DNA from: JAAYTY01 sp964569245
GTDB lineage: Bacteria; Fermentibacterota; Fermentibacteria; Fermentibacterales; Fermentibacteraceae
Direction of reading: 5' to 3'
DNA length: 64,000 bases
NCBI GenBank assembly: GCA_964569245.1
Contig: CAZMTK010000006.1
Location: 1 to 64,000, forward strand
Shown here: in pieces, positions 57,354-64,000 of the stretch
How positions within the stretch are numbered: position 1 is the stretch's first letter
How the letters are laid out: every line of letters begins with the position of its first letter
Program-made: the position numbers and the translations under genes
Notes under the pieces: generated by a model
What the model saw: only the letters and a program-made list of their open reading frames with translations
Told to the model about the DNA's origin: nothing
The model's database searches: none

Positions 57354-58478
57354 ATGATCAAGCTCCTGGTCTCGCAGGTTGATCTTGAAAAGGGTCTCAA
57401 TACCGTGGCTGCAGCCCTTCCACCCAGGACTATTCTTCCCGCTCTTACAAACGTCCTTCTTGAGACCGACCGTGATCAGCTCCGCCTTGCAGCGACCGAT
57501 CTGGACACGACGATCACTACGAGCGTCCCGGCTACGGTCACCACTGCCGGGGCCGTGGCCCTCCCGGGACGGAAGCTGTACGAAATAGTACGCGAACTGC
57601 CCGTCGGAGACATACACATGAGCGGCACGGGAAACAGGATCACCATTACGTGCGGCTCCAGCTCATTCGTAGTCTCCGGCACTGCGAGGGACAGCTATCC
57701 GGAGCTGCCTGTCAGAGGCGATTCGGCCGGAGTGGTCCTGCCGCTTTCCGTACTGTCTTCCGCCATAAGGAGAACTTCCTACGCCGTGGCCCGGGAGGAC
57801 TACAGGCCGGCTCTGAACGGAGAACTGTGGAAGCTGGGCCCGGAAGGACTCGAAATGGTCGCCACGGACGGTCATCGTCTCGCCAGAACACACCTTGCCG
57901 ACATAACGAGCACCGCGAGATTCGAAGCGATCGTCGCTCCGAAGGCGCTGAACCTCCTCGCGCGCCTGGCCGAGGACGGGGAGGCGACCGTGAGATTCCA
58001 GGGAAGTCAGATATCGTTCGAGTTCGGGCCCACCACCATCTACAGCAGAACGATTGAGGGCCCCTATCCTCCCTACGAGAAGGTCATTCCCAAGGACAAC
58101 GACAAAGCCCTCACCATAGCGCGCGAGGATCTTCTCGCAGCCTTGCGGAGAATGCGGATAATCGCCAACCCGGCGACGCATCAGGTGAAGTTCTCCCTGG
58201 AGTCCCAGAACATCCTCGTCCAGGCGGAGAACACCGAAGCCGGCGAGGCCAGGGAGAAGCTCACGGCCGAGTACTCGGGGGAGCCACTCCAGGTCGGGTT
58301 CAACGGGGACTTCCTTATGGAGATACTCAAGAACATGACCACCGAGAGGGTGGTGATGAAGCTGAAGAACAGCTCTTCCGCGGTCGTACTCGAGAACGAG
58401 AACCCCGAACCGGCTACGTCCTACCTGGCACTCCTCATGCCGGTGCGCCTTCCCGGTGCGGCCGGCCAGGCCGGCTGA
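57354..58478 (+). CDS. dnaN: DNA polymerase III sliding clamp, beta subunit
   Basis: Sliding clamp of 374 residues. ATG 57354 follows GGGAGG at spacing 7 and gives the classic IKLLVSQVDLEKGLNTVAAALPPRTILPALTNVLLE start. Three repeated clamp domains follow, with FVVSGTARDSYPELP, YRPALNGELWKLGPEGLEMVATDGHRLARTHL and VQFNGDFL-type motifs (LQVGFNGDFLMEILKNM). The C-terminus deviates: it ends YLALLMPVRLPGAAGQAG, with a ~8-residue tail after the usual MPMR-like end. Confidence 0.97.
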   Translation: MIKLLVSQVDLEKGLNTVAAALPPRTILPALTNVLLETDRDQLRLAATDLDTTITTSVPATVTTAGAVALPGRKLYEIVRELPVGDIHMSGTGNRITITCGSSSFVVSGTARDSYPELPVRGDSAGVVLPLSVLSSAIRRTSYAVAREDYRPALNGELWKLGPEGLEMVATDGHRLARTHLADITSTARFEAIVAPKALNLLARLAEDGEATVRFQGSQISFEFGPTTIYSRTIEGPYPPYEKVIPKDNDKALTIAREDLLAALRRMRIIANPATHQVKFSLESQNILVQAENTEAGEAREKLTAEYSGEPLQVGFNGDFLMEILKNMTTERVVMKLKNSSSAVVLENENPEPATSYLALLMPVRLPGAAGQAG

Positions 58479-58552
58479 CAAGCGGCAGATTCGCGGGTGC
58501 GACGAAGCTCCGGGCGCTGCGAATGCAGTGTTGCGGCGGCGGCGGCCTCTGC

Positions 58553-58852
58553 ATGAGGAGCCTCGCGTCCATTCTGGACTCCATGAAGGGGGATGGGCCG
58601 GAAGGTGGCGCAACCGTGCTGGAAAGGGCTGTCTCGCACTGGAGCGAGGCGGCCGGGAGCGGACTCGCCGGGCTTTCCCGCCCCGTGTCCTTCGAGGATG
58701 GAGCGCTGCTGGTGAGGGTCGATCATCCGGCGGCCGCCATGGAGCTCGAGCTAAGGGCGGGAGAGATCACGGACGCCCTCAACAAGCTCCTAGGAGGAAG
58801 CAGGGTGAGGCGGATCCTCCCGTCAGGACGATCGAGGAGAAGGGAACGCTGA
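58553..58852 (+). CDS. DUF721/DciA-like protein
   Basis: A ~99-residue protein in the position usually held by recF or DUF721 genes between dnaN and gyrB. Blocks typical of DUF721 are MRSLASILDSMKG, VSHWSEAAGSGLAGLSRPVSFEDGALLVRVDHPAAAMELELRAGEITDALNKLLGG. DciA proteins load the DnaB helicase in bacteria lacking DnaC. The start is uncertain: ATG 58523 or 58553. It ends one base before the gyrB GTG. Confidence 0.8.
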   Translation: MRSLASILDSMKGDGPEGGATVLERAVSHWSEAAGSGLAGLSRPVSFEDGALLVRVDHPAAAMELELRAGEITDALNKLLGGSRVRRILPSGRSRRRER

Positions 58853-58853
58853 G

Positions 58854-60785
58854 GTGAATCCGGTGCCGAGGAAGTACGACGCCGAGTCGATACAGGTGCT
58901 AGAGGGGCTGGAGGCCGTCCGCAAGAGGCCGAGCATGTACATAGGCTCCACGAGCGAGACCGGGCTGCACCATCTCGTCTGGGAGGTCGTGGACAACAGC
59001 GTTGACGAGGCCCAGGCCGGCTATTGCACCAGGATAGACGTGAGGCTTCTGACCGGCGAGGTCGTCTCCGTCAGCGACAACGGTCGCGGCATCCCCATCG
59101 AGATGCACGCTAAGATGAAGAAGCCGGCGCTCGAGGTAGTCATGACCACCCTCCATGCCGGGGGCAAGTTCGACAGCGAGGCCTACAAGGTTTCCGGGGG
59201 TCTGCACGGCGTCGGTGTCAGCGTGGTGAACGCGCTGTCGGAGTGGCTCGAGGTCGAGGTCTGCAAGGACGGGTGGAAGTACCGCCAGCGGTACGAGCGG
59301 GGTGTGCCCACTGGACCGCTCGAGAAGTGCTGTCCTACCGACCAGGTCGGCACGCTTGTGACCTTCAAGCCCGACGAACAGATCTTCGAGACCCTGGAGT
59401 TCAGCTTCGACACTCTCTCGAGACGTCTGCGTGAGCTCGCCTTCCTGAACAGCGGACTTCTCATAACGCTGTCGGACGAGAGGCCGGAGGCGTCCGGCAA
59501 ACGACACGAGTTCCGATATGACGGCGGGATAGTGACATTCGTGAAGTTCCTCAACCAGAACCGCCATACTCTCCATCCCGAACCGGTCCTGATAAGACGC
59601 GAGACCGCGCTCGAGGAGGGAGGCTTTCTCCTTGTCGAGTGTTCGTTCCAGTACAACACCGGATACCAGGAGGAAGTCTTCGCCTTCGCGAACAACATCA
59701 ACACCGTGGATGGCGGCACTCACCTCACGGGATTCCGTTCGGCCCTCACGAGGGGTCTGAACGACTATGCCTCAGCCGCCGGGATGATGAAGAAGGCGGA
59801 TGAGCCGTTCTCCGGGAACGATGTCCGGGAGGGGCTCACCGCCGTCGTGAGCGTGAAGCTGTCGAACCCCCAGTTCGAAGGTCAGACCAAGGCGAGGCTC
59901 GGCAACCGCGACGTGAAGGGCGCTGTCGAGTCGGCCGTGTATTCGGGGCTCTCGCAGTATCTCGAGGAGAACCCGGCGGTAGCGCGAAGGATAGTGCAGA
60001 AGTGCCAGGAGACGAGCGCCGCCCGTCAAGCCGCGAGGAAGGCGAGGGAGCTGACCCGAAGGAAGAGCGCGCTGGAGACCGCTGCGCTGCCCGGCAAGCT
60101 GGCCGACTGCGTGGTAGCGGACCCTGCGCAGGCGGAGGTATTCCTGGTCGAGGGAGACTCCGCCGGCGGCAGCGCGAAGCAGGGGCGCGACCGTCAGACA
60201 CAGGCCGTGCTGCCGCTGCGCGGCAAGATACTGAACGTCGAGAAGGCGCCCCTGCACAAGATACTGAACAACGCCGAGATCAAGACCATCGTAACTGCTC
60301 TGGGCACGGGAATCGGAGAGGACGAGTTCGACATAGGCCGCCTGCGGTACGGGCGCATAATCATCATGAGCGATGCCGACGTGGATGGCGCACACATAAG
60401 GACGCTCCTGCTGACCTTCTTCTACCGGTACATGCCGGGGCTGATCTCGGACGGCCACGTCTTCATCGCTCAGCCGCCCCTGTTCGGGATCAGGCACGGC
60501 AGGACCGTGAGGTACGCTTTCACCGAGAAGGAGCGCGACGCGGTCCTCTCGGAGCTGGGGGAGGAGAAGGCCATGGTTCAGCGCTACAAGGGCCTCGGAG
60601 AGATGAATCCCGAGCAGCTCTGGGCGACGACCATGAACCCGGAGACCAGGACCCTCCTCAGGGTCCGCCTCGAGGATGCGGTCGAGGCCAGCCATACGTT
60701 CTCGATACTCATGGGCGACGAGGTCGAGCCCAGGCGGGCCTTCATTCAGAGGCACGCCGCCGAAGTGAGGAACCTCGATGTCTGA
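58854..60785 (+). CDS. gyrB: DNA gyrase subunit B
   Basis: ATPase subunit of gyrase, 643 residues, GTG start. Motifs in order are LEGLEAVRKRPSMYIGSTSETGLHHLVWEVVDNSVDEA (GHKL ATP-binding Asn), VSDNGRGIPIEMH, LHGVGVSVVNALSEWL, then the TOPRIM domain with VEGDSAGGSAKQGRDRQTQAVLPLRGKILNVEKA and IMSDADVDGAHIRTLLLTFFYR, and the C-terminal YKGLGEMNPEQLWATTMNPETR. It overlaps gyrA by eight bases. Confidence 0.98.
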   Translation: MNPVPRKYDAESIQVLEGLEAVRKRPSMYIGSTSETGLHHLVWEVVDNSVDEAQAGYCTRIDVRLLTGEVVSVSDNGRGIPIEMHAKMKKPALEVVMTTLHAGGKFDSEAYKVSGGLHGVGVSVVNALSEWLEVEVCKDGWKYRQRYERGVPTGPLEKCCPTDQVGTLVTFKPDEQIFETLEFSFDTLSRRLRELAFLNSGLLITLSDERPEASGKRHEFRYDGGIVTFVKFLNQNRHTLHPEPVLIRRETALEEGGFLLVECSFQYNTGYQEEVFAFANNINTVDGGTHLTGFRSALTRGLNDYASAAGMMKKADEPFSGNDVREGLTAVVSVKLSNPQFEGQTKARLGNRDVKGAVESAVYSGLSQYLEENPAVARRIVQKCQETSAARQAARKARELTRRKSALETAALPGKLADCVVADPAQAEVFLVEGDSAGGSAKQGRDRQTQAVLPLRGKILNVEKAPLHKILNNAEIKTIVTALGTGIGEDEFDIGRLRYGRIIIMSDADVDGAHIRTLLLTFFYRYMPGLISDGHVFIAQPPLFGIRHGRTVRYAFTEKERDAVLSELGEEKAMVQRYKGLGEMNPEQLWATTMNPETRTLLRVRLEDAVEASHTFSILMGDEVEPRRAFIQRHAAEVRNLDV

Positions 60786-63291
60786 CGAGGCCAGGAAGGC
60801 CCAGGTCGCGGGAAAGGTCCTCCAGGTCGACCTGGAGGACGAGATGAAGCGCTCCTACCTCGACTACTCCATGAGCGTCATTGTCTCGCGGGCGCTCCCC
60901 GACGTGCGAGACGGGCTGAAGCCCGTCCACAGGCGGATACTCTACTCCATGTACGAGCAGAAGCTCACACATCAGAGGCCGTTCAAGAAGTCAGCCACTG
61001 TCGTGGGCGATGTCCTCGGCAAGTACCATCCCCACGGAGACAGCGCCGTGTACGATGCGCTTGTCCGGATGGCGCAGCCGTTCTCGCTGAGGCATCCGCT
61101 CATCGAAGGACAGGGGAACTTCGGCTCGGTGGACGGAGACCCCGCGGCCGCCTACAGGTACACCGAGGCGAGGATGTCGCGCATCGGCGAGGAGATGCTG
61201 AAAGACATAGACAAGGAGACTGTCGACTTCGTCCCCAATTTCGACCAGCGCCTGGAGGAGCCGTCGGTCCTTCCGTCGGGAATCCCCAACCTCCTGGTGA
61301 ACGGCGCTTCGGGCATAGCGGTGGGCATGGCCACAAACATCCCCCCGCACAACCTGGTGGAGATAGTCGAGGCGTGCGACCTGATCATCAGGAACCCGGA
61401 CGCGTCGGATGACGATCTCCTGGCCCTCGTCAGAGGGCCCGACTTCCCAACCGGAGGGCTCATCGTCGGCAGGACCGGGGTGCGGTCGGCCTACCTCACC
61501 GGACAGGGCTCCATCATCGTGAGGGGCGTCGCGACCGTCGAGAAGAGCGCAAAGGGGCGCGAATCGATCGTCATCACCGAGATCCCGTACCAGGTCAACA
61601 AGGCCGGCATGATCGCCTCGATAGCGGATCTCGTGAGGGACAGGAAGATCTCCGAGATAGCGGATATCCGGGACGAGAGCGACCGTGAAGGCATGCGCGT
61701 GGTGGTGGAGCTCAAGCGGGAGGCGATCTCGGACGTCGTACTGAACCAGCTGTACCAGCACACGGATCTCGAAGTGACGTTCGGAGCCAACATGCTCGCC
61801 CTGGTGGGATCCACCCCGCTGAAGCTCACTCTGAGAGAGATGCTGAACCACTACATAGAGCACAGGCACAGCGTGGTGGAGAGAAGGGTCCGGTTCGACC
61901 TCGCGCGTGCCGAGGAAAGGGCTCACATACTGGAGGGTCTTCTGAAGGCCCTCGACGCGATTGACGAGGTCATCGCGGTCATAAGGGCTTCTAAGGATCA
62001 GGAAGAGGCGTCGAATGCCCTGATAGGCGGATTCGGCTTCACCGAGCGGCAGGCCCGTGCCATTCTCGACATGAGGCTTCACAGGCTCACCGCGCTCGAG
62101 CGCGACGAGGTGGTGGAGGAGCATTCGCAGCTGCTGGTCGAGATTGCCAGGCTCAAGAGCCTCGCCGCCAGCAGGAGCGAGAGGATGGAGGTGGTGCGGT
62201 CGGAGCTGAGGGAGGTCGCTGCGCTGTACGGCCAGCCCAGGAGGACCAGGATAGACGAGAATGCCTCGAGCGACCTCGAGATGGAGGATCTCGTACCTGA
62301 CGACAGCATGGTCGTGATGATCTCCAGAGCCGGCTATGTCAAGCGCCTCCCGCTGGACACATGGAAGAGCCAGAGGAGGGGAGGGAAGGGCGTCACAGGA
62401 GCAACCACCCGCGAAGAGGACGCCCTGGAGCAGGTGTTCGTAGCCACGAACCACTCCCGCATCCTCTTCTTCACCGACACAGGCTACTGCTACCAGCTCA
62501 AGGTGTACCGCATCCCCGAGGAGAGCAGGCAGAGCAAGGGCAAGGCCATCGTGAACCTGCTCAAGCTCGAACAGGGCGAGCGCCCGGTGGCGAGCCTGTG
62601 CCTGCCAGCGGCGTGCGACACCGGCTACGTCCTGATGGCCACGAGCAACGGGATAGTCAAGAAGACCCCGCTTGCGGAATACCGCAAGCCAAGATCGAGC
62701 GGCCTGCGTGCGATAAGGTTGCGCGAGGGCGCCTCGCTGGTGGGAGCCTCGATCACGTCAGGCGATTCGCAAGTCATGCTCATGAAGGCCAGCGGGCGCG
62801 TGATCAGATTCCACGAGGGCGACGTGCGGGCAATGGGCCGGATCACCAGCGGAATCAGGGGAATTCGGGTCGGCTCCGGAGACGAGGTCGTCGGAATGCT
62901 CGTGCTCGGCGAAGGGGGAGAAATCCTGACCGCTACGGAGAACGGCTTCGGGAAGAGGACGCCCGTAGTGGACTACCCTCTGGTTCGGCGAGGCGGGCTG
63001 GGTGTGATCGGAATAAGAACCGGCGGACGGAACGGACGCGTGGTGTCGTTCAAGCAGGTTCGCCCCGCGGACGAAGCCATACTTGTCTCCGCAAGGGGAA
63101 TGGTGATAAGGTTGGCCGTTAGCGATGTCCGCCTGAGCGGCAGGAACACGCAGGGCGTGAAGCTCATGGACCTCCCCGAGGGGGACGTTCTGGTCGACGC
63201 GGCCATTGTTTCGGCCGAGGGCGGAGAAACAGGCCGTCAAGAGGCTTCCGGGGACGGAAGGTGGGATGGGTCCGTCGGAACTCCTGGCTAA
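60778..63291 (+). CDS. gyrA: DNA gyrase subunit A
   Basis: DNA-breaking subunit, 837 residues. The breakage-reunion core is clear: EMKRSYLDYSMSVIVSRALPDVRDGLKPVHRRILYSM, KKSATVVGDVLGKYHPHGDSAVYDALVRMAQPFSLRHPLIEGQGNFGSVDGD, and the catalytic Tyr in AAAYRYTEARMS. The C-terminal domain has six pinwheel repeats including a GyrA-box-like RRGGKGVTGA. The quinolone-sensitive region (GDSAVYDALVRM) keeps Ser and Asp at the usual sites (HPHGDSAVYD). It overlaps the next gene by 26 bases. Confidence 0.98.
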   Translation: MSDEARKAQVAGKVLQVDLEDEMKRSYLDYSMSVIVSRALPDVRDGLKPVHRRILYSMYEQKLTHQRPFKKSATVVGDVLGKYHPHGDSAVYDALVRMAQPFSLRHPLIEGQGNFGSVDGDPAAAYRYTEARMSRIGEEMLKDIDKETVDFVPNFDQRLEEPSVLPSGIPNLLVNGASGIAVGMATNIPPHNLVEIVEACDLIIRNPDASDDDLLALVRGPDFPTGGLIVGRTGVRSAYLTGQGSIIVRGVATVEKSAKGRESIVITEIPYQVNKAGMIASIADLVRDRKISEIADIRDESDREGMRVVVELKREAISDVVLNQLYQHTDLEVTFGANMLALVGSTPLKLTLREMLNHYIEHRHSVVERRVRFDLARAEERAHILEGLLKALDAIDEVIAVIRASKDQEEASNALIGGFGFTERQARAILDMRLHRLTALERDEVVEEHSQLLVEIARLKSLAASRSERMEVVRSELREVAALYGQPRRTRIDENASSDLEMEDLVPDDSMVVMISRAGYVKRLPLDTWKSQRRGGKGVTGATTREEDALEQVFVATNHSRILFFTDTGYCYQLKVYRIPEESRQSKGKAIVNLLKLEQGERPVASLCLPAACDTGYVLMATSNGIVKKTPLAEYRKPRSSGLRAIRLREGASLVGASITSGDSQVMLMKASGRVIRFHEGDVRAMGRITSGIRGIRVGSGDEVVGMLVLGEGGEILTATENGFGKRTPVVDYPLVRRGGLGVIGIRTGGRNGRVVSFKQVRPADEAILVSARGMVIRLAVSDVRLSGRNTQGVKLMDLPEGDVLVDAAIVSAEGGETGRQEASGDGRWDGSVGTPG

Positions 63292-64000
63292 GAAGCTCAA
63301 GCTCTGGTATGTAGCCAACGAGCCTCGACCCTCGCCCGTTCCCGAGGTGAAGGTCGACAGCAGCCTCCCGACCGACGCGCCCGCTACGATCAGCTTCGAC
63401 AGAGAGATCGCGAACCAGCTCGCCGGACTGAGAGTGTTCGAGGACCGGAGCTGGGACGGTGTCTGCCGCGACATGTCCGGGATGCTCGCGAGACTCAGCG
63501 AGGCCTCCCGCCAGAGGCTCATGGACAGCCTGAGCCTCATATCCGCCGCCCCGCCCATAGACGCTCATCTGGCACGCCGCTGGATCTGGGCTGTCAGCAC
63601 CCTGCTCCCCTCCACCTATTCGACCGGCATCATGGAGTTCTTCCAGCTCGCCTGGATGTGGGAACAGGTTCGCACTTCAGCCGGCGTGGATATGGACAAG
63701 GTCCTCGCAGTGCTCTACCGGGCTCTCCGGGCGGTGGGAGAGGGTCCCCGCTCCGCCGCAATGGTGCATTTCCTGATACAGCTCGCCGGGCGCTGGCCCG
63801 AGAGATTCTGCTACTGGCTGGAGAAGACCAGCATCGGCGGATCCGACGTGATACAGGCGCTCAAGCGGGCCGAGACCCTGCTCGCCGATGCCGCGCCCCA
63901 TGCGCAGGAGTCACTGCTCGACTTCGCCGCGGAGATGGGATGGCGCTTCATGGCGGACGAGCACCTGCCCCTCTGGCGTGCCGTGGGCCGCCTGGGGGAG
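63266..64000 (+). CDS. hypothetical protein, cut by the window edge
   Basis: An uninterrupted frame from ATG 63266 (GGAAGGTGGG just upstream) runs 245 codons to the window end without a stop. It starts MGPSELLAKKLKLWYVANEP and contains helical stretches rich in Trp and Leu (RRWIWAVSTLLPSTYSTGIM, FFQLAWMWEQVRTS, LLDFAAEMGWRFMAD). Codon use matches its neighbours and the ATG overlaps gyrA by 26 bases, as other genes here do. It looks like an all-helical repeat protein. No family is recognised. Confidence 0.72.
   Translation, partial: MGPSELLAKKLKLWYVANEPRPSPVPEVKVDSSLPTDAPATISFDREIANQLAGLRVFEDRSWDGVCRDMSGMLARLSEASRQRLMDSLSLISAAPPIDAHLARRWIWAVSTLLPSTYSTGIMEFFQLAWMWEQVRTSAGVDMDKVLAVLYRALRAVGEGPRSAAMVHFLIQLAGRWPERFCYWLEKTSIGGSDVIQALKRAETLLADAAPHAQESLLDFAAEMGWRFMADEHLPLWRAVGRLGE

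Noticed and set aside
1..64000. tRNA, rRNA, tmRNA or other known structural RNA genes
   Set aside because: No cloverleaf with a T-loop GTTCGA-type core or other recognisable RNA was found while reading the gaps; a covariance-model scan would be decisive.
1..64000. Global reassignment of TGA as a sense codon
   Set aside because: Many conserved genes (rplI, rpmH, ssb, the ferredoxin) end at TGA in the expected place, so TGA is a working stop in this genome.

Overview
This is a 64 kb chromosomal segment with high GC and dense coding, from a Gram-negative-type bacterium. Four products end in type IX-like C-terminal sorting domains, a gingipain-like C25 peptidase is present, and there are several outer-membrane beta-barrels, an isc-type iron-sulfur operon and a peptide or amino-acid fermentation operon. 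Together these suggest an anaerobic, protein-degrading member of the FCB group, for example a candidate phylum close to Fermentibacteria. That placement is inference; no rRNA gene lies in the window.

Layout. 1-8.5 kb is an accessory region. It holds secreted repeat proteins, an ArsR-controlled Cys-rich peptide/ABC exporter cluster, and three copies of a ~311-bp repeat. The middle copy is longer by exactly one 71-bp unit: a 36-nt palindromic repeat plus a 35-nt unique spacer, which is CRISPR geometry without cas genes. 8.5-31 kb holds envelope and secreted proteins, a two-component system, a fused SecDF, iscR-iscU-iscS, an acyltransferase, an inositol monophosphatase-like enzyme, a beta-propeller gene interrupted by an in-frame TGA, a C25 peptidase and a DUF1846 protein. 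31.5-39 kb is a conserved housekeeping run: rpsF, ssb, a second OB-fold gene, rpsR, a DUF2232-like membrane gene, rplI, tsaD, acpS, nnr, an HD-domain gene and a TIM-barrel gene. 39-43.5 kb (minus strand) is ptb-buk-iorA-iorB, a module that would turn 2-keto acids into acyl-CoA, acyl phosphate and ATP. 43.5-47.9 kb holds an overlapping HAD/membrane/formyltransferase/deacetylase cluster, a small ferredoxin and two related coiled-coil proteins.

47.9-64 kb is the replication-origin neighbourhood. Leftward runs rpmH-rnpA-yidD-yidC-mnmE-mnmG-rsmG-parA-parB, with a perfect parS palindrome at the mnmG/rsmG junction. Rightward runs dnaA-dnaN-DUF721-gyrB-gyrA and an unfinished gene. DnaA-box-like sites flank dnaA, and no recF lies between dnaN and gyrB.

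Start codons are diverse: ATG, GTG and many TTG. In at least five genes the only well-placed start behind a good Shine-Dalgarno is CTG, so ordinary gene callers will mis-start or miss these genes.
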